Source: Streptomyces sp. SID13031
GTDB taxonomy: Bacteria > Actinomycetota > Actinomycetes > Propionibacteriales > Kribbellaceae
Reading direction: 5' to 3'
NCBI RefSeq assembly: GCF_010548305.1
Contig: NZ_JAAGLV010000002.1
Coordinates: 124,001 to 188,000 of the forward strand
Length of the DNA stretch: 64,000 nucleotides
Every line of letters starts with the position of its first letter. Position 1 is the first letter of the stretch. Both the position numbers and the translations under genes were made by a program. The notes beneath the pieces were generated by a model. It searched no databases. It had not been told where the DNA came from and saw only the letters and a program-made list of their open reading frames with translations. Positions 1 to 9,463 of the stretch are shown here, in pieces.

Positions 1-572
1 AGGAGCCGACGTCGCTCGGCTCGCGGGTGATCGCCTCGACGGTGAACCTGCCGGTCGGGGAGAACTCGCCGGTCATGCGGCTGCACCAGATCTCGTACCA
101 GACCAAGGTGCACAAGGACACCGGGCGAGCCGTCAGCGCCCGCTCGCTGGTCGGCATCGCCGGGTTCGCGCCGACGACGCTGCACGCCCTCGCGGCCCGG
201 GTCGCGACGGCGACCGTGCGGCCGATCGACGACGTGGTGATCACCAACGTGCCCGGTCCACAGTTCCCGCTCTACGCCCAGGGCGCGCCGATGCTCGCGT
301 CGTACCCGGTGGTGCCGTTGATGCCGGGTCAAGGGCTGTCCGTGGGCGTCACGTCGTACGACGGGAAGGTGTCCTTCGGGCTGAACGCGGACCGGACGGC
401 GATGCCTGACCTGGCCGTCTTCGCCCAGTGCGTCACCGACGCGCTGGACGAGTTGCTCGATACCACCAAGGGGAGCCGGAGCCGTGCGTCGCGCGGTCGC
501 CGGACCGGGGCGGTGGGGCGGGGAAAGCAAGGAAAACAGCAACCTCGCAGTACCAAGAAGGCGGGCTCATGA
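1..572 (+). CDS. Wax ester synthase/diacylglycerol acyltransferase (WS/DGAT), C-terminal part
   Basis: The reading frame is open from the first base, so the gene begins upstream; about 190 residues are visible. The segment matches the C-terminal half of the actinobacterial WS/DGAT family, which transfers acyl-CoA to alcohols or diacylglycerol for storage lipid. Visible family features are the VNLPVG segment, the NVPGPQFPLYAQGA motif and the GLSVGVTSYDGKVSFGLNAD region near the C-terminus. The catalytic HHxxxDG motif would lie outside the window and cannot be checked. The last 40 residues are a basic Ser/Arg/Lys-rich tail that is not part of the fold. The stop overlaps the next start by 4 bp (ATGA), so the two are probably translated together. 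Confidence 0.85.
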   Translation, partial: EPTSLGSRVIASTVNLPVGENSPVMRLHQISYQTKVHKDTGRAVSARSLVGIAGFAPTTLHALAARVATATVRPIDDVVITNVPGPQFPLYAQGAPMLASYPVVPLMPGQGLSVGVTSYDGKVSFGLNADRTAMPDLAVFAQCVTDALDELLDTTKGSRSRASRGRRTGAVGRGKQGKQQPRSTKKAGS

Positions 573-1117
573 GGATCTACATCCCAAGCACCATCCCCCT
601 GCTCGACGCCGCCTGTCACGCGGGGGAGTTCGGTCCGGCGCCACTGACCGCGTACGCCGTGACGCCGGCGCTGCGCGAATGGTTCGCGACGGCCGATGAC
701 GAGGAGCTCGAGTACGCCGCGATGGAGCAAGCGGCGCGGGCATCGGTCGGACTGGTCGCGGCTGCCCCCGATGCGCCTCGCAAGCGGGTCGTGGTGGCGT
801 GCGACGTCTCGGCGATCCCGCCGGCCGACGGCACCGTCCAGCTGGGCGACGCGCGACTGGAGTTGCACGTCGTGATCCCGTGGTCAGCCGTTGCGGCCGC
901 GCATATCGACGGTGATCCCGCCGTCGAGGTGGTCGCCACGGCCGCGAAGCTGTGGGACGTCGCGCACGGAAACACCGCGGATCCGGGCCACGAGGAAGCT
1001 GTCTTCGCCCTCGACTCGTGCGAAGGTGAAGACCTGTTGTGGTACGCGACACAGGAGATCCCGGACTTCCTCGCGGCCGAGGGGCCGCGCGGAATCCGGG
1101 GCCGGGCGACGAGCTGA
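569..1117 (+). CDS. DUF6912-like protein of unknown function
   Basis: This 182-aa soluble protein begins MRIYIPSTIPLL and lacks a signal peptide or membrane segment. The N-terminal strand and overall length resemble the small actinobacterial family catalogued as DUF6912; the family name is from memory and no function is known. The ATG overlaps the acyltransferase stop (ATGA) and the Ku ribosome-binding site begins 2 bp after its stop, so it sits inside an acyltransferase-DUF6912-Ku operon. The protein is acidic, with two Asp/Glu-rich stretches, in contrast to the basic Ku tail that follows. Confidence 0.75.
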   Translation: MRIYIPSTIPLLDAACHAGEFGPAPLTAYAVTPALREWFATADDEELEYAAMEQAARASVGLVAAAPDAPRKRVVVACDVSAIPPADGTVQLGDARLELHVVIPWSAVAAAHIDGDPAVEVVATAAKLWDVAHGNTADPGHEEAVFALDSCEGEDLLWYATQEIPDFLAAEGPRGIRGRATS

Positions 1118-1133
1118 CAGGGAGCTGATGGCG

Positions 1134-2057
1134 ATGCAGGCGATCTGGAAGGGCGCCATCTCGTTCGGGATGGTGACGATCCCGATCAAGGTGTTCTCGG
1201 CGACGGAGGAGAAGGACATCTCCTTCCGTCAGGTGCACGTCGCCGACGGCGGCCGGATCCGGTACAAGCGGGTCTGCTCCGAGTGCGGCGAGGAAGTCCC
1301 GTACTCCGATATCGGCAAGGGCTACGAGATGGCCGACGGCCGGATGGTGGTGCTCGAGCCGGAGGACTTCGCCGAGCTGCCGCTGTCGAGTAAGAAGGTC
1401 ATCGACGTGCTGGAGTTCGTGCCGGCCGACCAGGTCGACCCGCTCTACCTGGGCAAGTCGTACTACCTGGCTGCCGACGGCGGACCGGGCGCCAAGCCGT
1501 ACGTGCTGCTCCGCGACGCGCTGGAGGGCTCCGAGCTGTATGCGCTCGTGAAGGTCGCGCTGCGGTCGCGGGAGAGCCTCGGGTTGCTGCGGACGCACGA
1601 CAACGTGCTCGTCCTGCAGGTGATGCTGTGGCCGGACGAGGTCCGCGACTCGGCCTTCGCCGCACCGGACGAGGACGTCGAGATCCGCAAGCAGGAGAAG
1701 GCGATGGCGGAGTCGTACATCGACACCCTGCGCGGCGAGTTCGACCCGGATCAGTACCACGACGAGTACAGGCATGCGCTCGAGCAGGTGGTCGAGGCGA
1801 AGTCTGCCGGCGTACCGATGCCTGCCGAGACGGAGGAAGAGGAGACCGAGGGTGCCGAGGTGGTCGACCTGGTCGCTGCGCTCCGAGCCTCCGTCGAAGC
1901 CGCCAAGGCCCGCCGAGCTGCCGGTGGTACCGGCGGTGGCGGCCAAGGCAACGCGACCCCCGCCAAGAAGACGGCCGCCAAGGCACCGGCCAAGAAGGCC
2001 GCCGCCGCGAAGAAGGCCCCGGCAAAGAAGACCGCCGCCAAGAAGAAGTCGGCCTAA
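1134..2057 (+). CDS. ku: Non-homologous end-joining protein Ku
   Basis: Bacterial Ku is a homodimeric ring that threads onto DNA double-strand ends and recruits ligase D for end joining. The product of about 307 aa starts MQAIWKGAISFGM, the usual Ku N-terminus, and contains the expected CSECGEEVPY segment and the DEVRDS and YRHALEQVVEAK core elements. Its C-terminal 35 residues are an Ala/Lys/Pro repeat (AKKTAAK-type), like the DNA-binding tails of other actinobacterial Ku proteins. An ATG at 1128 is only 3 bp from the AGGGAG ribosome-binding site (1119-1124); the ATG at 1134 has 9-bp spacing and is preferred. No ligD is visible nearby. Confidence 0.97.
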   Translation: MQAIWKGAISFGMVTIPIKVFSATEEKDISFRQVHVADGGRIRYKRVCSECGEEVPYSDIGKGYEMADGRMVVLEPEDFAELPLSSKKVIDVLEFVPADQVDPLYLGKSYYLAADGGPGAKPYVLLRDALEGSELYALVKVALRSRESLGLLRTHDNVLVLQVMLWPDEVRDSAFAAPDEDVEIRKQEKAMAESYIDTLRGEFDPDQYHDEYRHALEQVVEAKSAGVPMPAETEEEETEGAEVVDLVAALRASVEAAKARRAAGGTGGGGQGNATPAKKTAAKAPAKKAAAAKKAPAKKTAAKKKSA

Positions 2058-2072
2058 GGCAGAAACGTGGAA

Positions 2073-2104
2073 CAGCCCGGTCCCTCCGAGGAGGGACCAG
2101 GCTG
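2073..2104. terminator. Bidirectional hairpin terminator between convergent genes
   Basis: A 14-bp stem with one C/A mismatch: CAGCC (2073-2077) plus GGTCCCTC (2079-2086), a CGAG loop, then GAGGGACC (2091-2098) and GGCTG (2100-2104). It lies between the Ku stop and the stop of the convergent secreted-protein gene, so it can serve both. There is no U-tract, which is common for actinobacterial terminators. Confidence 0.8.
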
Positions 2105-2115
2105 CCCGCAGTTGA

Positions 2116-2709
2116 TCAGGACCACTGCATCGAGCTGATCTCGTCGTCCAGGCTGCCGAGGCCAGCGCGCTCCGGGTAGTCCCAGCCGAGGGCTGCGCCC
2201 TGGAAGCCGGCGTGCTCGTAGTGCTTGGAGTAGCAGGACGAGTAGTTGCGGAACGAGCCCATCTCGTCGTTCCACCAGTGGCTGAAGTCGTCCCAGTTGT
2301 TCACCCAGTAGATGACGTTGCCGAGCGGATTGGTCTGGCAACCCCCCGAGCCGGTCCACGTCCAGGTGGAGCCGCCGAAGTAGGAGTCTTCGTAGGCGAT
2401 CTCGATCACCGTCGCGGACGGCGCGAACGAGCTGCCGGCGGCGGCGTTGATCTTGGCGGTGAAGCCGGAGTCGTTCTTGGCCTTCTGCGGGTCGGCCGGC
2501 GCGTCGGCGACGCGGTTACCGGTCGCCTTGGCGATGGCCACCGGGAAGCTGTCGTAGCAGCTGACCTTGGCCGTCGAGGCCGAGATGTCCGCGACACAGT
2601 GACGCGGCTTCTCGGTGGGTTTCTCGGCGGCCTGGGCCGCCGCCGGCGTGAGAGCCACGCCGAGTCCTACCAGTGCGGTGGACAGCAGTGCGAATGAGCG
2701 GAGTCGCAT
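2116..2709 (-). CDS. Secreted beta/gamma-crystallin-like (I36-type) protein
   Basis: The 197-aa product starts at MRLRSFALLSTALVG with a clear signal peptide ending near AQAAE, preceded on the minus strand by a GGGGGAA ribosome-binding site. The C-terminal 100 residues carry paired crystallin-like motifs (YEDSYFGGS, then YEHAGFQGAALGW and an LDDEISSMQW end) and four cysteines, resembling the Streptomyces metallopeptidase-inhibitor family I36 and calcium-binding crystallin-fold proteins. A role as protease inhibitor or cell-surface protein is inferred. It is divergent from the SARP gene across a 130-bp region that contains a SARP-type repeat. Confidence 0.8.
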   Translation of the reverse strand: MRLRSFALLSTALVGLGVALTPAAAQAAEKPTEKPRHCVADISASTAKVSCYDSFPVAIAKATGNRVADAPADPQKAKNDSGFTAKINAAAGSSFAPSATVIEIAYEDSYFGGSTWTWTGSGGCQTNPLGNVIYWVNNWDDFSHWWNDEMGSFRNYSSCYSKHYEHAGFQGAALGWDYPERAGLGSLDDEISSMQWS

Positions 2710-2786
2710 TTCGGTTTCCCCCTGTGTGAAGATCCGGCCCGATCGAGCCGGTGACCTCACAGTGGCAAGCCCAGTTGGGAAAGAAG

Positions 2787-2804
2787 CTTGCGGCAATCTT
2801 GCGG
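2787..2804 (+). promoter_or_regulatory. SARP-type heptamer direct repeat
   Basis: CTTGCGG occurs at 2787-2793 and again at 2798-2804, i.e. 11 bp start to start. That is exactly the geometry (7-bp repeats, one helical turn apart, same face) bound by SARP/AfsR regulators. It sits 36-53 bp upstream of the GTG of the SARP gene itself, suggesting autoregulation or control of the divergent secreted protein. Confidence 0.55.
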
Positions 2805-2839
2805 ACCGGACACCATCGGTCACTGGGGGTGAGGCAGCG

Positions 2840-5575
2840 GTGGAGTTCCGCCTGTTCGGAGGGATCGACGTCATCTCGGCCGGTCGGCCGCTGGATGTCG
2901 GTACCCCTCGGCAACAGCTGGTACTGGCCGCGCTGCTCGTCGACCCGGGCCGCCCGGTCGCCATCGACACCCTGATCGACCGGGTCTGGGACGACGATCC
3001 GCCGGCCGCCGCGCGTAACGTGCTGTACTCGCACCTGAGCCGCATCCGCCGCGTCCTCGGCCCGGCCGTCAAGATCGAACGACGCCACGCCGGCTATCTG
3101 CTGCTGGTCGAGCCTGACCAGGTCGATCTGCACCGCTTCTGGCACCTGGTCGATCAGGGAAACAACCCCGAGTACGGCGCCCAGGATCGCGCGAGTCAGC
3201 TCGCGAAAGCGCTCGGGTTGTGGCAGGGAACCCCACTGGCCAACCTGCCCGGCGCCTGGGCCGCGCAGGTCCGCGATCGCTGGGACCGGCGCCGGCTGGA
3301 CGCCATCGTGCAATGGGCCGAGTTCGAGCTCCGCCTGGGCAATATCGCCACGGTGATCGCGGAGCTGCCCGACCTGATCGCCGAGTACCCCCTGGTCGAA
3401 CCGCTCGAGGCCTTGCTCATGCGGGCCCTGCACGCGGCCGGGCGGCCCGCCGAGGCCCTCGACCGCTACGCCTCGGCCCAGCGGCGTCTGGTGGAGGAGC
3501 TCGGCGCGGATCCGGGCATCGAGCTGAGCGAGGTACATCGATCGATCCTGCGTGGTGAGCCGCCGGTCCAATCGGCCGCGAAGCTCACCGCACCCGCCCA
3601 GTTGCCACCGGACACCTTCGGCTTCACCGGCCGGGTCAGCCGCTTGCGCCGCCTGGACGCCATCCTCGCGGACGGCGAGCAGAGCGGTGGGATCGCCGTG
3701 CTCTCGGGCACGGCCGGTGTCGGCAAGACCGCCCTTGCCGTGCACTGGGCGCATCAGGCACGCGACCGGTTCCCCGACGGTCAGATCTACCTGAACCTCC
3801 GCGGATTCGATCCAGGCGGTACGCCGGTCAGCCCGGCCGAGGCGGTCCGGACCATGCTCGACGCCTTCGCCGTCAAACCCGAGCGGATCCCCGCCGGGCT
3901 GGAGGCGCAAGTGGGGCTCTACCGCAGCCTGGTCGCCGGTCGCAAGGCCCTGATCCTGCTCGACAACGCGGCCGACGCGGATCAGATCCGGCCACTGCTG
4001 CCGGGTGCGCAGGGATGCCGAGTGGTCGTGACCAGTAGGAACCAGTTGAGCGGTCTGGTGACGGCCGACGGCGCCCAGCCGGTCACGCTCGACATCCTCT
4101 CGATCAGCGAGGCGCGCGCACTGCTGGCCCACCGCCTCGGCGCCGACCGGGTGTCCGCCGAACCGGCCGCCGTGGACGAGATCATCAAGCACTGCGCCCG
4201 GCTCCCGTTGGCGCTCGCGATTGTCGCCGCACGTGCCGCCACCTATCCCGAGTTCAGCCTGGAGGTGCTGGCGAGCGAGCTGCGGGCCGGCTTGGACGAG
4301 TTCGCCGGTGCCGACCGCGCGACCGACGTACGGGCCGTCTTCTCCTGGTCGTACTTGCGGCTCTCGCCGGACGCGGCCCGGCTGTTCCGGTTGCTCGGAC
4401 TTCACCTCGGCCCGGATATCGGCCTGCGCGCGGTGGTCAGCCTCGCTGCCGAACCGCTTCGGCAGGTACGGCGGTTGCTCGGCGAGTTGTGCGCCGCGCA
4501 CCTGCTGACCGAGCACGCGCCCGGCAGGTACACGTTCCACGACCTACTGCGGGCGTACGCCGCTGAGCTGGCGTTGGCGGACCACCCTGAGCCCGAGCGG
4601 CACGACGTACTGCGGCGGATGCTCGACCACTACGTGCACACCGCCTACCAAGCCGACAGCCTGCTCAACACCCGGCGCGACGACGATCCGACCGTGCTTC
4701 CGCCGGTATCGCCAGGAGTCGTACCGGAGAGCCTCACTTCGTACGACGAAGGCCTCTGGTGGTTCACCACCGAGCAGTACGTGCTGTTGTCGATCGTCCG
4801 GGCGGCGTCGGCCCCGGAGGCGGATCTGTGGCAGCTGGTCTGGACGATGACCAGATTCCTTGCCTACCGAGGGCTCTGGCAGGAGTCCCTCGAGGCACTC
4901 GGTGCCGCGGTCGCGGCCGCCGAGCGGTTGGGCGACGAGGCCCGGCTGGCCTTCGCGCACCGCTACCTCGGCTGTGCACAGATCCGGCTCGGGCTGTACG
5001 ACGATGCGCGGCTCAACCTGCAGGCGGCCCTCGACCGGTACCTGGTGTCCGGCGACACGGTCGGCGCCGCCCACACCCATCGGCACTTCGCCTGGATGCT
5101 CGAACGGATGGCTGCCCACGCGGAAGCGCTGGAACACGCCGAGTTGGCGCTGGCATTGTTCCAGTCGGCCGATCATCGGGCCGGGCAGGCGCGATCGCTC
5201 AACGCCGTCGGCTGGTTCCACGCGCTCCTCGGCAACTACGCCGACGCCTTGCGGAACTGCGAGCTCGCCCTCGAGCTGCAGGCGAGTCTGGCCGACCAGT
5301 TCGGCCAGGCCGAAACGCTCGACAGCCTCGGGTACATCCAGCAGCGGCTCGGCCGGTTCGCCGAGGCGATGGACTGTTACGAGCGAGGAGTGGCGTTGTT
5401 CCAGGCGGTCGGTGATCGCTACAACGAGGCCGACACGCTCGCCTCGCTCGGCGACGTCCACCATGCCGCCGGTGACGACGGCGCGGCCCGGATCGCCTGG
5501 GCCCGGGCGCTCGGCGTACTGGAGTTGCTCGAGCACGCCGACGCCGACGCCCTTCGTGCCAAACTCGCGCCCTGA
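2840..5575 (+). CDS. AfsR/SARP-family transcriptional regulator (wHTH-BTAD-NB-ARC-TPR)
   Basis: A 911-aa regulator starting at GTG 2840 behind a GGGGGTGAGG ribosome-binding site. Residues 1-95 are an OmpR-like winged helix (begins VEFRLFGGIDV). Residues 96-240 are the BTAD all-helical domain. An NTPase module follows, with the P-loop GTAGVGKTALAV near residue 290 and a LLLDN-type Walker B around residue 375. The C-terminal third is tetratricopeptide repeats with regular A..LA...LG patterns. This is the AfsR architecture, used to switch on specialised metabolism in response to nucleotides or partner proteins. It lies directly upstream of the RiPP cassette in the same direction, 68 bp away, so that cassette is its most likely target; this is inferred from position. 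An in-frame open stretch further upstream is rejected because it overlaps the divergent gene. Confidence 0.95.
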   Translation: MEFRLFGGIDVISAGRPLDVGTPRQQLVLAALLVDPGRPVAIDTLIDRVWDDDPPAAARNVLYSHLSRIRRVLGPAVKIERRHAGYLLLVEPDQVDLHRFWHLVDQGNNPEYGAQDRASQLAKALGLWQGTPLANLPGAWAAQVRDRWDRRRLDAIVQWAEFELRLGNIATVIAELPDLIAEYPLVEPLEALLMRALHAAGRPAEALDRYASAQRRLVEELGADPGIELSEVHRSILRGEPPVQSAAKLTAPAQLPPDTFGFTGRVSRLRRLDAILADGEQSGGIAVLSGTAGVGKTALAVHWAHQARDRFPDGQIYLNLRGFDPGGTPVSPAEAVRTMLDAFAVKPERIPAGLEAQVGLYRSLVAGRKALILLDNAADADQIRPLLPGAQGCRVVVTSRNQLSGLVTADGAQPVTLDILSISEARALLAHRLGADRVSAEPAAVDEIIKHCARLPLALAIVAARAATYPEFSLEVLASELRAGLDEFAGADRATDVRAVFSWSYLRLSPDAARLFRLLGLHLGPDIGLRAVVSLAAEPLRQVRRLLGELCAAHLLTEHAPGRYTFHDLLRAYAAELALADHPEPERHDVLRRMLDHYVHTAYQADSLLNTRRDDDPTVLPPVSPGVVPESLTSYDEGLWWFTTEQYVLLSIVRAASAPEADLWQLVWTMTRFLAYRGLWQESLEALGAAVAAAERLGDEARLAFAHRYLGCAQIRLGLYDDARLNLQAALDRYLVSGDTVGAAHTHRHFAWMLERMAAHAEALEHAELALALFQSADHRAGQARSLNAVGWFHALLGNYADALRNCELALELQASLADQFGQAETLDSLGYIQQRLGRFAEAMDCYERGVALFQAVGDRYNEADTLASLGDVHHAAGDDGAARIAWARALGVLELLEHADADALRAKLAP

Positions 5576-5643
5576 AAAGGCCTTGACTGACCGTGGCCGA
5601 GCGGGCACCGTGAATGACCTTGAGGCCGAACCTGGGGGAGACG

Positions 5644-5940
5644 ATGGGCGAAGTGAATATCAGTGCCGACGATGTCGCGGGGCTCGTCACGACGTTGGAC
5701 GCGCTGAATCTGCCGGAGCCGCAGCGGGTCCTGTTGTCGGGGCTGCTCGCGTTGGCCGCCGAGGTCGTCAACAGGGGTGAGCGGACGGCGACCGTCGAGG
5801 TGGTCGAGCCGGTACCGACGTTCGCCGACCAGTTCGCGACGGCGTTCACGCCGGGGGCGGTGGAGAGCCTCGACGCGGGTGGCACGGGTGCGGTCAGCTT
5901 CACGCAGTCGTCGAAGATCACCCGTTCCGGCGCCGAGTAG
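5644..5940 (+). CDS. Candidate RiPP precursor peptide
   Basis: A 98-aa small protein that I cannot match to a named family. It has an acidic and helical N-terminal part with a hydrophobic stretch (LLSGLLALAAEVV, about residues 30-42) that could be the leader recognised by the maturase. The C-terminal part has low complexity: a Phe/Pro/Thr-rich segment (PTFADQFATAFTPGAV), then Gly/Ser/Thr residues and a charged end (SSKITRSGAE). The precursor role is inferred from position: it ends 14 bp before a radical-SAM RiPP maturase and is too small and featureless for an enzyme. A ribosome-binding site GGGGGAG (5634-5640) precedes it. Starts at 5614 (longer) or GTG 5653 (shorter, better spacing) are possible. 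There is no cysteine at all, so lanthionine or sactipeptide chemistry is excluded. Confidence 0.65.
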   Translation: MGEVNISADDVAGLVTTLDALNLPEPQRVLLSGLLALAAEVVNRGERTATVEVVEPVPTFADQFATAFTPGAVESLDAGGTGAVSFTQSSKITRSGAE

Positions 5941-5954
5941 CTCCAAGCCGTCGG

Positions 5955-7727
5955 ATGCGGACGGTCCTGGTGTCCATGCCGTTCATGGACGTCGATCGGC
6001 CATCGATCCAGCTCGGGCTGCTGAAGGCCGTCGCCGAGCAGCAGGGCCACGACGTCCGAACGCTGCACGCCAACCTCGACTTCGCCGCGCAACTCGGGGT
6101 CGAGCTGTATCGCAAGCTGTCCGAGCATCGCGGCCGGCTGATCGGGGACTGGTTGTTCTCGATCGAGGCCTTCGGCAACGATGCGCCCGATGCCGCGGGG
6201 GCGCTGCTGACGGAGTACGACTTCGGCTACCTGGCCGACGACGCCGAGCGACTGCTGCGCCGGATTCGCGACCACGAGGTGCCGCTGTTTCTCGACAACC
6301 TGCTGGAAACCCTGTCCTGGAAGGATATTCAGGTCGTCGGGTTCAGCTGTACCTTCCAGCAGAGCGTGGCGTCGTTCGCGCTCGCCCGGCGGTTGAAGGA
6401 GCGGTACCCGGAGATCGTCACGGTCTTCGGCGGCGCGAATTTCGACGGTGAGATGGGCCACGAACTCGCCAGATCGATCGATTGCATCGACTACGCGGTC
6501 AGCGGTGAGGGCGACACGGCCTTCCCGGCACTGTTGCACAAGCTTGCTGAAGGCGAGGACCTGGAGAACGTCAGCAGCCAGCCTGTGATGACCAGGATGG
6601 CAGACCTCCCCGCGCCGGACTACGACGAGTACTTCGAGCGATCGGAGCGCCTCGGTATCCGCGCGGAGGACTTGTGGATCCCTTTCGAGTCGGCCCGCGG
6701 TTGCTGGTGGGGCGCGAAACACCACTGCACTTTCTGCGGCCTCAACGGTACGACGATGCAGTTCCGGTCGAAGCCGGCCGAACGGGTCATCGCCGAGCTC
6801 GCCGGCCAGGCCAGGCGGTACCAGACCTCCCGCTTCGAGGCCGTCGACAACATCATCGACATGGCGTACCTGAAGGACCTCTTCCCGGCCCTCATCGACG
6901 CCGGCGCCGGCTACGAGTTGTTCTACGAGGTCAAGGCCAACCTCAGCCGGGCTCAACTCGAGCTCCTGGCCAAGGGCGGTGTCCGGGTGCTCCAGCCAGG
7001 CCTGGAATCCCTGAGCAGCAAAGTCCTGCGCCTGATGGACAAGGGCGTTCGCGCCGCGCAGAACGTGAACCTGCTGCGCTGGGCGCAGTACTACGGAATC
7101 CAGGTCGAGTGGAACATCCTCTGGGGATTTCCCGGCGAGACCGGCCAGGACTACGCAGACCAGGCGGCCGTCGTACCGCAGCTGATTCATCTCCGGCCGC
7201 CGTCGAGCGCGGCGCGAATCTGGATGGAACGCTTCAGCCCGCTCTTCTCGGGCCCCGGCCGTCGCTCCCCGGAGAGCAGCTACCGGCACGTCTATCCGGC
7301 CGACGTAGATCTCGGCAAGGTCGCGTACTTCTTCGAGTACGAGCTTCCGGACGCCTTACCCGACAGCGCGTACGACGAACTGCGGAAGTCCGTGAGCGAG
7401 TGGAAGACCGCCTGGACCGCCGACCGCCTCCCGACCCTGCGGTACTGGTCGTCACCCGGCCGGCTGCAGATCTACGACAACCGCCGGCCAGGCCACGAAG
7501 GCACGTACACCTTCGAGAACACGCTCGCCGACATCTATCTCGCCTGCAGCGACCGCCCGACCACCGCGAACGCCGTCCGGCGCAAGCTGGATCTCCCGGT
7601 CGAAGCCGTCAACGAGGCCTTCACCGGCTTCGCGGACCGCGGCCTGATGTTCCTGGACGAGGACCTCGCCGTCGCACTGGCCCTCCCGGACCCGGGCTCC
7701 GACCATTCGACCCCTTGGCGGAAGTAG
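5955..7727 (+). CDS. B12-dependent radical SAM RiPP maturase (rSAM_ocin_1-type C-methyltransferase family)
   Basis: A 590-aa protein with an N-terminal cobalamin-binding-like Rossmann domain (residues 1-160, starting MRTVLVSMPFMDVDRPSIQLG and containing FGGANFDGE) and a radical SAM barrel. The cluster-binding cysteines are C250, C258 and C261 in GCWWGAKHHCTFCGLNG, a CX7CX2C spacing rather than the usual CX3CX2C. This motif and the following TTMQFRSK are the hallmark of the RiPP maturation radical SAM family annotated as rSAM_ocin_1 or RiPP maturation C-methyltransferase. NILWGFPGET further down is the expected SAM/strand motif. The C-terminal 150 residues carry a winged-helix-like segment that could bind a leader peptide (inferred). 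It follows the small precursor candidate by 14 bp. No protease or transporter is adjacent. Confidence 0.92.
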   Translation: MRTVLVSMPFMDVDRPSIQLGLLKAVAEQQGHDVRTLHANLDFAAQLGVELYRKLSEHRGRLIGDWLFSIEAFGNDAPDAAGALLTEYDFGYLADDAERLLRRIRDHEVPLFLDNLLETLSWKDIQVVGFSCTFQQSVASFALARRLKERYPEIVTVFGGANFDGEMGHELARSIDCIDYAVSGEGDTAFPALLHKLAEGEDLENVSSQPVMTRMADLPAPDYDEYFERSERLGIRAEDLWIPFESARGCWWGAKHHCTFCGLNGTTMQFRSKPAERVIAELAGQARRYQTSRFEAVDNIIDMAYLKDLFPALIDAGAGYELFYEVKANLSRAQLELLAKGGVRVLQPGLESLSSKVLRLMDKGVRAAQNVNLLRWAQYYGIQVEWNILWGFPGETGQDYADQAAVVPQLIHLRPPSSAARIWMERFSPLFSGPGRRSPESSYRHVYPADVDLGKVAYFFEYELPDALPDSAYDELRKSVSEWKTAWTADRLPTLRYWSSPGRLQIYDNRRPGHEGTYTFENTLADIYLACSDRPTTANAVRRKLDLPVEAVNEAFTGFADRGLMFLDEDLAVALALPDPGSDHSTPWRK

Positions 7728-7771
7728 TAGACCTGTCAGGTTCGTGGTTCTGGTTTGGACATGGCACCATG

Positions 7772-7799
7772 AAGGCGCCAGTTGAAAGGCGCCAGCTGA
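7772..7799. promoter_or_regulatory. Perfectly abutted 14-bp direct repeat upstream of pruA
   Basis: AAGGCGCCAGTTGA (7772-7785) is followed immediately by AAGGCGCCAGCTGA (7786-7799), one mismatch in 14. Each copy also contains the palindrome GGCGCC. The repeat lies 36-63 bp before the pruA start, a typical activator or repressor position. No convincing -35/-10 pair was found around it. Confidence 0.45.
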
Positions 7800-7834
7800 G
7801 ATCCAGTCGAGCCGACCGAGGAGCACCGCACACC

Positions 7835-9463
<1,629 letters not shown>

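Noticed and set aside
567..1946. Long minus-strand ORF of 459 residues over the DUF6912/Ku genes
   Set aside because: Arg/Pro/Gly-rich shadow of the Ku coding strand; no recognisable domain and antisense to a well-supported gene.
2516..4540. 674-residue minus-strand ORF across the SARP gene
   Set aside because: Antisense to the SARP regulator, low-complexity composition, no domain.
5581..5643. Possible SARP repeat in front of the RiPP precursor
   Set aside because: CCTTGA at 5581 and 5618 and ACCGTG at 5590 and 5607 recur, but spacings (37 and 17 bp) do not fit the 11-bp SARP periodicity.
5199..7289. 696-residue minus-strand ORF over the RiPP cassette
   Set aside because: Antisense shadow of the radical SAM gene with Arg/Ala/Val-rich composition.
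7741..7790. TTGGAC-type -35 for pruA
   Set aside because: No acceptable -10 at 16-19 bp; left unannotated.
6674..7834. N-terminal extension of the PruA frame
   Set aside because: In-frame open stretch is the radical SAM gene read in another frame; PruA starts at 7835 with a good ribosome-binding site.
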